Shown in pieces: positions 44,752 through 55,957 of a DNA stretch of 64,000 nt. The stretch is taken from positions 1,025,517 through 1,089,516 of the forward strand of contig CP097969.1 of assembly GCA_023703575.1 (NCBI GenBank), in the 5' to 3' direction. Within the stretch, counting starts at the first letter, position 1. Each line of letters begins with the position of its first letter. The translations under genes were made by a program, and so were the position numbers. The notes below the pieces were generated by a model. That model was not told the origin of the DNA, did not search any database, and saw nothing but the letters and a program-made list of their open reading frames with translations. This stretch comes from SAR86 cluster bacterium. GTDB taxonomy: Bacteria > Pseudomonadota > Gammaproteobacteria > Magnimaribacterales > Magnimaribacteraceae.

Positions 44752-44753
44752 TA
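44734..44753 (-). promoter_or_regulatory. LexA (SOS) box upstream of recA
   Basis: TACTGTATAAATGAACAGTA, palindromic 20-mer with CTGT-N8-ACAG core, matching the gammaproteobacterial LexA consensus (TACTGTATATATATACAGTA) at all outer positions. It overlaps the recA -35/spacer region. Implies a LexA of the E. coli type elsewhere in the genome. Confidence 0.9.
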
Positions 44754-44764
44754 TTATTTAAATT

Positions 44765-45253
44765 TTACTTTAATAAGTCTATAGCCCCCTCTAAAGCTTT
44801 TAAAACAGTTCTGTATCTTACTTCGTTTCTATTACCATGAAATAGGAATGTTTCTTTAATTTCTGCTCCTTCATTGAGTTTCCAGGCTATACATACAGTT
44901 CCTACAGGTCTTTCAGGAGAGCCTCCACCTGGTCCCGCTATACCGCTTATTGCAATACCAAGATTTGCTCTGCTTTCACTTAGAGCTCCATTAACCATTT
45001 CTCCGACTACTTCTTCGCTTACAGCTCCATACGACTTAAGTGAATCCTTTGAGACACCAAGCATCTTATGCTTAGAGTAGTTTGAATATGTAATAAAACT
45101 ACACCCAAACCAAGCTGAACTTCCAGACACAGAAACTATAGATTGAGATAATAATCCACCTGTGCATGACTCTGCGCATGTAAAAAACATCTTCTTTTCA
45201 AGAAGAAGAGCTCCTAATTTTGAGCTAAGATTTTCTAGATCAGTTAATTCCAA
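44765..45253 (-). CDS. pncC: Nicotinamide-nucleotide amidohydrolase PncC (CinA C-terminal family)
   Basis: Deamidates nicotinamide mononucleotide in pyridine-nucleotide salvage. 162 residues, the stand-alone PncC length. AESCTGGLLSQ near residue 30 and GISGIAGPGGGSPERPVGTV are the family signature. It begins with TTG at 45253. It precedes recA, the classical order, separated by the recA promoter and LexA box. Confidence 0.94.
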   Translation of the reverse strand: MELTDLENLSSKLGALLLEKKMFFTCAESCTGGLLSQSIVSVSGSSAWFGCSFITYSNYSKHKMLGVSKDSLKSYGAVSEEVVGEMVNGALSESRANLGIAISGIAGPGGGSPERPVGTVCIAWKLNEGAEIKETFLFHGNRNEVRYRTVLKALEGAIDLLK

Positions 45254-45349
45254 TTTACTAATTAGTGTTTTTTGTTATTAGAACAGAAATCATATCTTTG
45301 TCTAGGAGGTGGTTACTCAAATATTGGTTAGCTGGTAAAATGTTGCTTA

Positions 45350-45673
45350 ATGGCTTTTATTGTTGGAGATGCATGTGTCAAATGCAAGTTAACAGACTGT
45401 GTAGAAGTTTGTCCTGTAGACTGTTTCTACGAAGGTCCCAATATGTTAGTTATTAATCCAGATGAATGTATCGACTGCGCATTATGTGAACCTGAATGTC
45501 CGATAGATGCTATTTATTCAGAAGATGAAGTTCCAGAAGATCAAATAAGATATATAGAACTGAATGCAGAGTTCTGCATGGAATGGCCCAATATAGTTGA
45601 GCAAAAAGATCCTCTTCCTGACTCAGAACAATGGAAAAAAGTAAAAGATAAATTTGATATGATCGAACGCTAA
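45350..45673 (+). CDS. fdxA: 7Fe ferredoxin (FdxA / FdI type)
   Basis: Small electron carrier with one 3Fe-4S and one 4Fe-4S cluster. 107 residues. [17 protein letters not shown] is the 3Fe/4Fe motif typical of Azotobacter FdI-like proteins, and [12 protein letters not shown] the second motif; the acidic C-terminal extension (to residue 107) is family-normal. A plausible redox partner for the KorAB-type oxidoreductase at 24448. In pseudomonads fdxA lies beside mutS-pncC-recA; mutS is absent here. No strong ribosome binding site is visible before the ATG. Confidence 0.95.
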   Translation: MAFIVGDACVKCKLTDCVEVCPVDCFYEGPNMLVINPDECIDCALCEPECPIDAIYSEDEVPEDQIRYIELNAEFCMEWPNIVEQKDPLPDSEQWKKVKDKFDMIER

Positions 45674-46512
45674 TTTCTCGTAATCTTTTTAAATAAAAAG
45701 ATTAAGAGAAAACCAAGCGCACCTCCAATTGCGACAGATAAAAATTTAAAGTCAGTAGTTGAATTACTGGTTTCATTGATCCAAATAAGTGGTATGCAAA
45801 AAATCACTAAACCAAAGAAAATTGAAAGGAGTAAGTGTCTTTCCTTTTCATATAGAAACTTGATAAATCTGACTGTAACAAATAAACCAATTATTGATCC
45901 TAATAGAAAGATAAAAATTAGATAGAAATTTAAATCCCTTACAGCCATTAACATGGTGGTATATGTGCCAAGTAAGAGAAGAATAAAACTACCAGATATA
46001 CCTGGAATTATTAATGCTGTAACGGCAATGAAACCTGAAAAGAATAAGTACAAAAGGTTTATATCCACGAATTCTCTAGAAGGTAAAAGATACAGAAAAC
46101 TGCAAATACAAATTGAAAGGGTTAATCCTAATAAAAATCGTGCTGACATTTTGGGTTTCAGTGGCTCTAAAAAAGCTGAATAGAGCAAAATGCTCGACAA
46201 AAAGGACTTGAAAAAAAAAGGATATTCTTCCATGAAGAATAATATGAGAGAAGAAAAGATGAAAATCGAGGTTAACATACCAATGACAAGCAATGTTATA
46301 AAAGTTCCATCAACTTGATCCCAAGCTTCAAATATTCTTTTATCCTTGAGCAAACTAATAAGGTCTAGATTAAAAGAGCTGATAGCGTTTATAAGTCTCT
46401 CGTATATACCCAAGATAAGGGCTAGAGTGCCTCCAGAAATACCCGGAATAACCTCTGCTACTCCCATTGCAATTCCTTTGCAGAATAGAGAGAATTTACC
46501 TTCTTTATTTAT
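45670..46512 (-). CDS. DUF368 family membrane protein, probable ATA start
   Basis: Polytopic membrane protein of the DUF368 family; relatives have been proposed to transport undecaprenyl-linked substrates, but none is established for this protein. The hallmark [20 protein letters not shown] and the second-half repeat [13 protein letters not shown] are visible, with about eight helices. An ATG start (46467) would cut off the conserved N-terminus; the frame is open upstream to an ATA at 46512 that has a perfect AAGGAG seven bases ahead and overlaps the pcm stop as ATAA, like a normal ATGA overlap. I use the ATA start (280 residues). Gene ends 4 bp inside fdxA. Confidence 0.82.
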   Translation of the reverse strand: MNKEGKFSLFCKGIAMGVAEVIPGISGGTLALILGIYERLINAISSFNLDLISLLKDKRIFEAWDQVDGTFITLLVIGMLTSIFIFSSLILFFMEEYPFFFKSFLSSILLYSAFLEPLKPKMSARFLLGLTLSICICSFLYLLPSREFVDINLLYLFFSGFIAVTALIIPGISGSFILLLLGTYTTMLMAVRDLNFYLIFIFLLGSIIGLFVTVRFIKFLYEKERHLLLSIFFGLVIFCIPLIWINETSNSTTDFKFLSVAIGGALGFLLIFLFKKITRN

Positions 46513-47192
46513 GAAACTACTCCTTTGAGCAAAGGAACGAACATAACCTCTTCAAGTTTTTCTTCTAAAAATTTATCTTCTGAAATTCTTTTTACCAAGG
46601 TAAGAACTTGTTGTTCATTATTGCCCACAGGTAAAATTAATTTACCACCAATAGTAAGACGCTCTTTAAGGTTATGTGGAACTTCTAAAGGAGCTGCTGC
46701 TGAAAGAATGGCATCGTAGTGTTTCTGACCTAAGTTGTTACCATCACCAAACTTAAAAGATACATTATTAACCTTTAGATTCTTAAGAATATTCTTAGCT
46801 TTAATTTGAAGAGGCTCAATTCTTTCAATAGTTGTAACCTTTTTTGAAAAAATAGACAAAAGATATGTTTGATAACCGCAACCTGTTCCAATTTCTAGAG
46901 TATTTTCAAGTGGAATTTCTGATAAACGCTCATCTGAAATCAGACATTCTGTCATCCTAGCTACGATGTAGGGCTGAGAGATTGTCTGCTGATAACCAAT
47001 TGGTAAGGACAAATCTTCATATGCCCTTGTTGCGAGAGCTTCATCTAAGAATAAATGCCTAGGGCTATCTCTCATTGCCTCTAATATTCTTACATCTGAT
47101 ATACCTTTCTCAGTCAGTCTTTCAATTAGTCTTTGCCTTGTTCTTAAGGAGGTCATGCCCTGACCTTGCAAATTTTCATTATCTAGGCTCAT
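46509..47192 (-). CDS. pcm: Protein-L-isoaspartate O-methyltransferase
   Basis: Repairs damaged aspartyl residues using S-adenosylmethionine. 227 residues, slightly longer than E. coli Pcm. SAM-binding LEIGTGCGYQTYLL (about residue 95), catalytic-loop YQQTISQPYIVARM, and GGKLILPVG. Its ATG overlaps the surE stop by 4 bp (ATGA), and its stop overlaps the next gene. surE-pcm order is standard. Confidence 0.96.
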   Translation of the reverse strand: MSLDNENLQGQGMTSLRTRQRLIERLTEKGISDVRILEAMRDSPRHLFLDEALATRAYEDLSLPIGYQQTISQPYIVARMTECLISDERLSEIPLENTLEIGTGCGYQTYLLSIFSKKVTTIERIEPLQIKAKNILKNLKVNNVSFKFGDGNNLGQKHYDAILSAAAPLEVPHNLKERLTIGGKLILPVGNNEQQVLTLVKRISEDKFLEEKLEEVMFVPLLKGVVS

Positions 47193-47956
47193 TTCATTTT
47201 CAAATTGAAGTTTCCATTCGATTCTTCGTCAAGAGTGAAACTGGGATTAATTGGGGAAATAGAAACTTTACTATCTTGTAATGTTGCTATATCGGAATTC
47301 TTTATATTCTCTGGAAATTTATCCCTATGAGTGGTCCAGTAAGTTTGATTACCTTTTAAATCTCTCTCTACACTAGGAGGATTTCTTGCTCCCCATGTCC
47401 CTACTGAGGTAATTACGTATCCAAGATCCTTTGAAAATTCAACATTAGGTGTATTGATATTTAAAACTAGAGATGGATCAATTTTAGCTAATTCATAATT
47501 TTGAAGGAGATCTAGAATTACATTTGCAGAAGTTTGATAATTAGGTTCCATGAAATCTTCAGAGCCTGGTTGATGAAACGCAGCGGCAGATATAGCTATT
47601 GAAGGATACTCTAAGCCCCTAGCTTCTAATGCAGCACCTACTGTTCCAGAATAAAGTAGGTCTTCTCCCATATTTGCACCAAGGTTTATACCACTAATCA
47701 CAATATCTGGTTTCCACGGAGCTAACTCATTTATTCCAAGATAAACGCAGTCTGCGGGTCTGCCACTAACAGAGAAAAAACCATTTTTTTGTTTGGTTAC
47801 ATGCATAGGTTTATTAGTTGTTATGGAACATCCTGCTCCGCTGTTATTTTCTTCCGGAGCTACGACACAAAGTTCTGCAAAATCCTTGAGCGTCTCAAAA
47901 AGCACTTCTAGTCCTGGAGCATCATATCCATCATCATTTGAAAGTAGAATTTTCAT
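47189..47956 (-). CDS. surE: 5'/3'-nucleotidase SurE
   Basis: Stationary-phase survival nucleotidase. 255 residues. MKILLSNDDGYDAPGL holds the metal ligands Asp8-Asp9; NNSGAGCSIT, then SGRPADCVYLGINEL and VSGINLGANMGEDLLYSGTVGAA (both quoted in part) complete the site. Upstream ispF ends 9 bp before. truD, often between ispF and surE, is absent. Confidence 0.97.
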   Translation of the reverse strand: MKILLSNDDGYDAPGLEVLFETLKDFAELCVVAPEENNSGAGCSITTNKPMHVTKQKNGFFSVSGRPADCVYLGINELAPWKPDIVISGINLGANMGEDLLYSGTVGAALEARGLEYPSIAISAAAFHQPGSEDFMEPNYQTSANVILDLLQNYELAKIDPSLVLNINTPNVEFSKDLGYVITSVGTWGARNPPSVERDLKGNQTYWTTHRDKFPENIKNSDIATLQDSKVSISPINPSFTLDEESNGNFNLKMK

Positions 47957-47965
47957 TTTTTATCT

Positions 47966-48439
47966 TTATTGACGTTCTATTAACACAACACAGTGACAAG
48001 ATATTCCTTCCAGTTTTCCTTCAAATCCTAAATGATCGGTTGTTGTAGCTTTACAACTTATATTTTCGATGTCCATGTTAATGAAGGTAGACAAATTTTG
48101 TCTAATTTGTTTACTGTAAGATAATATTTTAGGCACTTGCCCCACATAAGTGAGGTCAATATTAGAAATCTTGTAACCATCTGAATTAAGTTTCTCTAAA
48201 ACTGTAGATAACATAGATAGGCTAGAAATATTCTTAAGTGACTGATCTTCAGAAGGAAAATAAGTTCCGAGATCACCGTAAGCTGCTGCTCCCAGTAAAG
48301 CATCAATCAAAGCATGTACTAAAATATCTCCGTCAGAATGAGCTTCAAGAGAGTAATCGCATTTAATTTCAATGCCTCCCAAAGTCATTCCACTGCCTTG
48401 AACCAGCTTATGGGCATCATATCCATGTCCAATACGCAT
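47966..48439 (-). CDS. ispF: 2-C-methyl-D-erythritol 2,4-cyclodiphosphate synthase
   Basis: Fifth step of the MEP isoprenoid pathway. 157 residues. Starts RIGHGYDAHKL, with zinc ligands in GYDAHKL and the EAHSDGDILVHALIDALLGA block; C-terminal TTDHLGFEGKLEGI. Four bp after ispD; the two usually act in sequence around IspE. Confidence 0.97.
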   Translation of the reverse strand: MRIGHGYDAHKLVQGSGMTLGGIEIKCDYSLEAHSDGDILVHALIDALLGAAAYGDLGTYFPSEDQSLKNISSLSMLSTVLEKLNSDGYKISNIDLTYVGQVPKILSYSKQIRQNLSTFINMDIENISCKATTTDHLGFEGKLEGISCHCVVLIERQ

Positions 48440-48443
48440 ATAT

Positions 48444-49136
48444 CTATTCCTGAAAACTCCTTATTAAATGCTCTGCTAATTGTAAATCGCCTGGGTTAGT
48501 TATTTTCATATTATTGGAAGGGCTTTTGAATAAAAGTATATTCTCTTTTTTGTTATCGAAAAGAGATGATTCGTCTGTAACCTTACTTAAATCTCCAACG
48601 TAAGAATGATAAGCTTCAGATAATTTCTGGGAATTGAAAATTTGGGGTGTTTGTGCCTCCCAAAATAACGATCTATCGACCGTATTATCAATGACTTTAC
48701 CATCTTTTGAAGACTTTAATGTATCTGTACTAGGTTTTGCAAAAATCATCCCATCTGCTTTTGAAGATGAAAAAATATTCAAAAAACTTTGGACGTCGGC
48801 CAACTTTAGACAAGGTCTAGCAACATCATGAATCAATATATGCTGTTTATGTCCTAACGACATCAACATGTTAAAACCTTCCCTTACAGAGTCTGCCCTA
48901 GAATCTCCTCCTTCAATAATTCTTATTCTCTCATCTTTTTTAAATTTTTCATCCAATGAATGTATATCAGGCAAGGCTATGATTATTCTTTTACATTCAT
49001 TAAAAGTTAAAAAAAGATCTATGGAATAGTCAATAACTAACTTTCCTTCTATTCTTTGAAATTGCTTTGGGGTATCTGAGTCAAAACGCAATCCTAATCC
49101 TGCGCCGGGTAATATTACTACGAATGGTTCTATCAA
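48444..49136 (-). CDS. ispD: 2-C-methyl-D-erythritol 4-phosphate cytidylyltransferase
   Basis: Third step of the MEP pathway, making CDP-methylerythritol. 230 residues, TTG start (MIEPFVV). Nucleotide-binding PGAGLGLRFDSDTPKQF near the start, HDVARPCL at about 105, and TPQIFN and DESSLFD towards the C-terminus. In the pyrG-kdsA-eno-ftsB-ispD-ispF unit, one bp after ftsB. Confidence 0.95.
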   Translation of the reverse strand: MIEPFVVILPGAGLGLRFDSDTPKQFQRIEGKLVIDYSIDLFLTFNECKRIIIALPDIHSLDEKFKKDERIRIIEGGDSRADSVREGFNMLMSLGHKQHILIHDVARPCLKLADVQSFLNIFSSSKADGMIFAKPSTDTLKSSKDGKVIDNTVDRSLFWEAQTPQIFNSQKLSEAYHSYVGDLSKVTDESSLFDNKKENILLFKSPSNNMKITNPGDLQLAEHLIRSFQE

Positions 49137-49137
49137 T

Positions 49138-49479
49138 TTAATTTTCTTTTAATGAGTCAACAGAAGCCTCTTCTTTAAAAACATAAAACTTTTCACCTTG
49201 TTTTATCATTCCAAGCTCTATTCTAGCTGCTCCTTCTAGGGCTTCCTTTCCAGAGCTTAATTTTTGTTTTTCTATTAGCAATTCTTGATTTTGTTCCTTT
49301 ATCAAATTAGTCTCTGATTCGACTAAAGCAATATCTTCTTTGAGAATTTGTAGGTCGCTCCTACTAAAATCTCCAAACCAAAATTGATATTGAGTTAGTC
49401 CGATTATAAAACTTAATATGATAAATGAAGCAAAGAAAATAGGTTGCACCTTTAAGATTAGGATTACTTTTTTTATCAT
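49138..49479 (-). CDS. ftsB: Cell division protein FtsB
   Basis: Bitopic septum protein that forms the FtsQLB complex. 113 residues: cytoplasmic N-terminus, one helix (about 14-32), YQFWFGDFS just after it (a conserved FtsB element), then a coiled coil (about 40-85) and a C-terminal region with EGAARIELGMIKQGE. Overlaps eno by 4 bp. ftsQ itself is not in the window. Confidence 0.92.
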   Translation of the reverse strand: MIKKVILILKVQPIFFASFIILSFIIGLTQYQFWFGDFSRSDLQILKEDIALVESETNLIKEQNQELLIEKQKLSSGKEALEGAARIELGMIKQGEKFYVFKEEASVDSLKEN

Positions 49480-50747
49480 CTAATATATATTTTAGAATCC
49501 GACTCTATCATCAATAGTCTATTGTATTTAGCTACCCTGTCTGATCTTGATGGTGCTCCTGTCTTTATCTGACCTGAAGCCACTGCTACAGCTAAATCTG
49601 CAATAAATGTATCTTCAGTTTCACCAGATCTATGAGAAATAACAGTAGTAAAATTATTATCCAAAGAAGTTTTAACGGATTCAAAAGTTTCTAGAAGTGT
49701 TCCAATCTGATTTACCTTAACTAGAACTGAATTGGCAGAATTACTTTTAATGCCTTTCTTAATTCTCTCTGGGTTGGTAACAAACAAGTCATCACCGACT
49801 AGTTGAATTTGTGAACCTAACAATTCAGTCAGTTTTGTCCATCCGTCCCAATCATCTTCATCAAGCCCATCTTCAACTGAGCTTATAGGATATTTTTTAC
49901 ACAATTCTTGAATGTATCCTATCATGTCAGCAGAGCTAAAATCTTTATTCATGCCTACGAGGCTATAAACTGAATCCGAATAAAATTCAGTTGCAGCTAT
50001 ATCCAGACATAACGCAACTTGTTCGCCTGGAACATATCCTGCCTTTTCTATTGCCATCATAATTAGGTCAAGAGCCTCTTCAGGTGATTTTATGTTTGGA
50101 GCAAAACCTCCTTCATCACCTACTGATGTATTTAGACCTTTTGTAGAGAGGATATTTTTTAGAGTATGAAATATCTCCACTCCGGCTCTTAACGTTTCAG
50201 AAAAAGAATTGAACCCTCTTGGTTGAATCATGAATTCTTGAAAATCGATTGGATTATCTGCATGGGCTCCGCCGTTAAGAATATTCATCATGGGAATTGG
50301 AAGAGAGGGTGAAATATCTGTATTACAGAATTCTGAATATTTATTATTTAAAAAGGTATAAAGAGGAATATTATTTGCTATCGAAGCAGCTTTTGCAGAC
50401 GCCATTGAAACAGCCAGGATTGCATTTGCTCCAAGATTACTTTTATTGGAAGTGCCGTCTGCATCTATCATCAGCTTGTCATTAGCTAGCAGGTCAAATA
50501 TACCCTTACCTTTTAGTAAGGAGGATATCTCTGTATTGATTGCATTAACCGCACCTAAGACACCCTTGCCAAGATATCTGTTTGCATCTTTATCACGTTT
50601 CTCATTTGCTTCATGCTGACCAGTCGAAGCTCCAGAGGGTACCATCGCTAAAGCAGATATTGAGCCTTCAAGGTTAACTCTTGCTGCTACTGTTGGATTG
50701 CCTCTTGAGTCTATAACTTCAAAACCTTCTATGTTTTGTATTTTCAT
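49476..50747 (-). CDS. eno: Enolase
   Basis: 2-phosphoglycerate to phosphoenolpyruvate. 423 residues. VPSGASTGQHEA near the N-terminus, metal ligands in LCLDIAATEFY, SVEDGLDEDDWDGW and VGDDLFVTN, catalytic lysine in VLVKVNQIGTL, and SHRSGETED near the end. It sits between kdsA and ftsB, as usual; it may also join the RNA degradosome in relatives with RNase E. Confidence 0.97.
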   Translation of the reverse strand: MKIQNIEGFEVIDSRGNPTVAARVNLEGSISALAMVPSGASTGQHEANEKRDKDANRYLGKGVLGAVNAINTEISSLLKGKGIFDLLANDKLMIDADGTSNKSNLGANAILAVSMASAKAASIANNIPLYTFLNNKYSEFCNTDISPSLPIPMMNILNGGAHADNPIDFQEFMIQPRGFNSFSETLRAGVEIFHTLKNILSTKGLNTSVGDEGGFAPNIKSPEEALDLIMMAIEKAGYVPGEQVALCLDIAATEFYSDSVYSLVGMNKDFSSADMIGYIQELCKKYPISSVEDGLDEDDWDGWTKLTELLGSQIQLVGDDLFVTNPERIKKGIKSNSANSVLVKVNQIGTLLETFESVKTSLDNNFTTVISHRSGETEDTFIADLAVAVASGQIKTGAPSRSDRVAKYNRLLMIESDSKIYIR

Positions 50748-50756
50748 AGAAAACCC

Positions 50757-53221
<2,465 letters not shown>

Positions 53222-53315
53222 CTAAGACACATTAGAAGCGTAATGATTAATTGCTTCACAACGATGGGATTACAGGTTAACAAAATCCTGTCTGAGGAAC
53301 AATAGAAATATAATA

Positions 53316-54392
53316 TTAGGCAGATAAATCGAGAGGTTTCTCTAACTCAGCCCAAGAGATATCACCATCAGGATCATGACTTTCGAATTCGAGTACCCCT
53401 AGTTTATCGTATAGAGGTCTTACCTTGTCTGTGAGCAAACCTATCCTTGAGAGGTTAGGTACGACTCTAGAGAATAAAAGCCTCTGAAATTCAGAAGCAA
53501 AACCTGCATTATTTGAAAATTCTCTAGCTTCGTCTTCATCCCAGCCAAATTTTCTAAATACATCCGTAGGAAAAAGTCTCTCCTTACTTATAACACAAGC
53601 TTCGTAAGCGAACATAGCTCTATCTTCCTTTTCTTCATGAGAAAGATTTTCAATAAAGTCTTCGAGGTAATTGACACCGAAAGTTACATGTCTAGCTTCG
53701 TCCCTGATAATCAAATGCAGGATATCCTTCAATACTGGATCTGGAGTAACTGCCTTGGCAGTATTGAAAGCAGCTAAGGCCAAGCCTTCAATAATAATCT
53801 GCATACCTATAAGTTTAAGATCCCATCTTTCGTCTGTCAGGATCTTATCTAGCAGGCTTTTTAAGCCTGATCCAACAGGATACATAAGCTTAGATCTATT
53901 TTGAATATACTTTGTAAAAGCTTCAACGTGCCTAGCCTCATCAAATGCCTGTGAGGCTGCGTAAAGTTTTGCTTGATAGGTAGGCGCGCATGACACCAAC
54001 TGAGAGGCGACTAAAAGTGCCCCCTGTTCTCCATGTAAAAATTGACTAAATTGACTAGCACCTCTGTGTCTTAAGAATTCTCTCTTTTCTTCTTGACTCA
54101 ATTTTTTGTAAGGTGGATATTCATCCCAAAACATAGGTGGTATTTCATCAGATACAACCATGGGTCTATCCCAATCTATATCCATAGAAACATTCCAATT
54201 GAGCTTCTTCCCTAGTTCATAAAGCTTTGCTATGCGGTTATCTTGTACCGTGTAGTCCCAATTATAGGTTCCTGTTAATGGTGTTTTAAATATCTCAGCA
54301 ATATCTTCAACTTCTTCAGAACTTAAAACTGGTTCTATGTCTTCATAATCTCTAATTTTTCTGGGTGTTTCTTCTGTATATTTAATTTTCAT
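53316..54392 (-). CDS. Ferritin-like di-iron oxygenase family protein (function unknown)
   Basis: Four-helix bundle di-iron protein of 358 residues with the carboxylate/His pattern of di-iron oxygenases: HGEQGALL (about 119-126), DEARHVEAF (ExxH, about 150), IIEGLALAAF (about 202) and RDEARHVTFG (ExxH, about 234). This matches a ferritin-like family of marine and other proteobacteria annotated only by fold; AurF-like N-oxygenases share the core. No signal peptide. Monocistronic-looking, with its own TATAAT about 40 bp upstream. Substrate unknown. Confidence 0.8.
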   Translation of the reverse strand: MKIKYTEETPRKIRDYEDIEPVLSSEEVEDIAEIFKTPLTGTYNWDYTVQDNRIAKLYELGKKLNWNVSMDIDWDRPMVVSDEIPPMFWDEYPPYKKLSQEEKREFLRHRGASQFSQFLHGEQGALLVASQLVSCAPTYQAKLYAASQAFDEARHVEAFTKYIQNRSKLMYPVGSGLKSLLDKILTDERWDLKLIGMQIIIEGLALAAFNTAKAVTPDPVLKDILHLIIRDEARHVTFGVNYLEDFIENLSHEEKEDRAMFAYEACVISKERLFPTDVFRKFGWDEDEAREFSNNAGFASEFQRLLFSRVVPNLSRIGLLTDKVRPLYDKLGVLEFESHDPDGDISWAELEKPLDLSA

Positions 54393-54429
54393 CTCAAATA
54401 AAAAATTTAATCAAGGTAATCTTTTTAAG

Positions 54430-54435
54430 ATTATA
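54430..54435 (-). promoter_or_regulatory. -10 box of the ferritin-like gene (tentative)
   Basis: Minus-strand TATAAT in the 98 bp gap before the ferritin-like gene, preceded by TG one base short of the extended -10 pattern and by no convincing -35. It overlaps an AT-rich 7 bp inverted repeat (TAATCTT/AAGATTA). Confidence 0.35.
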
Positions 54436-54490
54436 CATTAACTTTAAAAAGGTATTTTGAAATATCCTCTTAGATACTTATGCTGTCATT

Positions 54491-55897
54491 CTATGAAGGG
54501 AAAGGATCGTCATTCTCATCATAGTATTGAGGTGGAAATCTATCGCTCCTAGCTAAATTTTGAAACGTGGCTGTATTTTCAACGAAAGCTACTTGAACTG
54601 CCTTTGTAGGGCCATTTCTCTGTTTAGCTATATTTACTTCAGCCTTGCCCTTACTCTCTAAGTCAGTTGGATCGTAGTATGAGTGTCTATAAAGAAATGC
54701 AATTACATCAGCATCTTGCTCTATAGCACCTGAGTCTCTCAGATCGGCTAGAATTGGTCGTTTATTTGGTCTAGTTTCAACGGCTCTGTTAAGTTGTGAT
54801 AAAGCTATGACTGGAACATTCAATTCTTTAGCTAATGCCTTTAATGAGCGGCTTATCTCACTAATCTCTGCGACCCTATTATCTCCCCTTCCAGGTATCT
54901 GCATAAGTTGTAGGTAATCAATTACAATCATAGCAAGATCATCATTCTCTCTCTTTACCCTTCTTGCTCTAGCTCTTATTTCAGATGGAGATAGTGCCGG
55001 AGTATCATCTAGCAAAATATGTTTCTGACTCAAGACTGTCAGAGCCTTATCGATTCCCTCCCAATCTTGATCTTCTAGTTGACCCCTCATCAACCTTTGT
55101 AGATCGATATTTGAAATGCTTGAAATAAATCTTCTTACAACTTGCTCAGATGACATTTCCATACTGAATAATAAAACTGTCTGATCAGTTTGGCGGGCAA
55201 CATTCTCAGCGATGTTAAAAGCAAATGCTGTTTTACCCATTGATGGTCGTCCCGCAATGATAATCAAGTCAGACTTTTGAAGGCCAAGAGTTACTTCATC
55301 TATTTCGGTAAAGCCGGTACTAGCTCCTACTAGTGAGTTACCACTCTCGGATGATTCTTGTATATCTGTATAAACTTGCCCGAGGAGCTCTTTAACTTCT
55401 TTAGGGCCAACAGATCGATTTAAGTCATCTCTCAAGCTTAATATCTTTTCCTCTGCCTCATCAATAATCCTATCGCTACCAGATGCATCGGATTCTTTCG
55501 CAATTTTTGAAATATTATCTGCAGCTATTATTAAACGTCTTAAATTTGATCTTTGCTTAATTATGTCTGCGTAGCTTTGAATGTTAGCTACGCTAGGCGT
55601 TTCTCTGGCTAAGAACGTAAGATAATCCTTACCGCCTGAATTTATTAACTTAGGGAGATCTCCATTGCCTTCAATAGCTTCTTGAACTGTTATTACATCT
55701 ACGGGTTTACCTTCGTCTTGAAGATTGTTGATAGTTCTATAAATTAGCTTATGTTCTTCTTTATGAAAATCATCCTCTTTAACTAAGTCAGAAATAATAT
55801 CCCAAGTCTCATTCTTAAGCATGATGCCTCCGAGAACAGCTTTTTCTGCTTCGGTTGAGTATGGTAATTCTCTACTTGGTATATTTTCTGAGGCCAT
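54491..55897 (-). CDS. dnaB: Replicative DNA helicase DnaB
   Basis: Hexameric helicase of the replication fork. The ATG at 55897 (MASENIPSRELPYSTEAEKAVLG) gives 468 residues, close to E. coli; a GTG at 55930 is the alternative. N-terminal domain, then RecA-like domain with GRPSMGKTAFA (Walker A), SMEMSSEQ, and IVIDYLQLM (Walker B); DSGAIEQDADV near the end. No intein. Downstream of rplI, as in most gammaproteobacteria. Confidence 0.97.
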   Translation of the reverse strand: MASENIPSRELPYSTEAEKAVLGGIMLKNETWDIISDLVKEDDFHKEEHKLIYRTINNLQDEGKPVDVITVQEAIEGNGDLPKLINSGGKDYLTFLARETPSVANIQSYADIIKQRSNLRRLIIAADNISKIAKESDASGSDRIIDEAEEKILSLRDDLNRSVGPKEVKELLGQVYTDIQESSESGNSLVGASTGFTEIDEVTLGLQKSDLIIIAGRPSMGKTAFAFNIAENVARQTDQTVLLFSMEMSSEQVVRRFISSISNIDLQRLMRGQLEDQDWEGIDKALTVLSQKHILLDDTPALSPSEIRARARRVKRENDDLAMIVIDYLQLMQIPGRGDNRVAEISEISRSLKALAKELNVPVIALSQLNRAVETRPNKRPILADLRDSGAIEQDADVIAFLYRHSYYDPTDLESKGKAEVNIAKQRNGPTKAVQVAFVENTATFQNLARSDRFPPQYYDENDDPFPS

Positions 55898-55957
55898 ATT
55901 TCTTTTTAGAAAAGGCTTCAATTCTCCCACTGGAAGAGGCCCATGACAAGTTACTTT

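Noticed and set aside
45265-45456. Open frame overlapping the fdxA start on the plus strand
   Set aside because: It lies in another frame of fdxA, ends inside it, and shows no recognisable motif.
54415-54440. Hairpin TAATCTT/AAGATTA as a terminator
   Set aside because: The stem is all A-T pairs except two, the loop is three bases, and no T-run follows on the minus strand; it overlaps a -10-like box.
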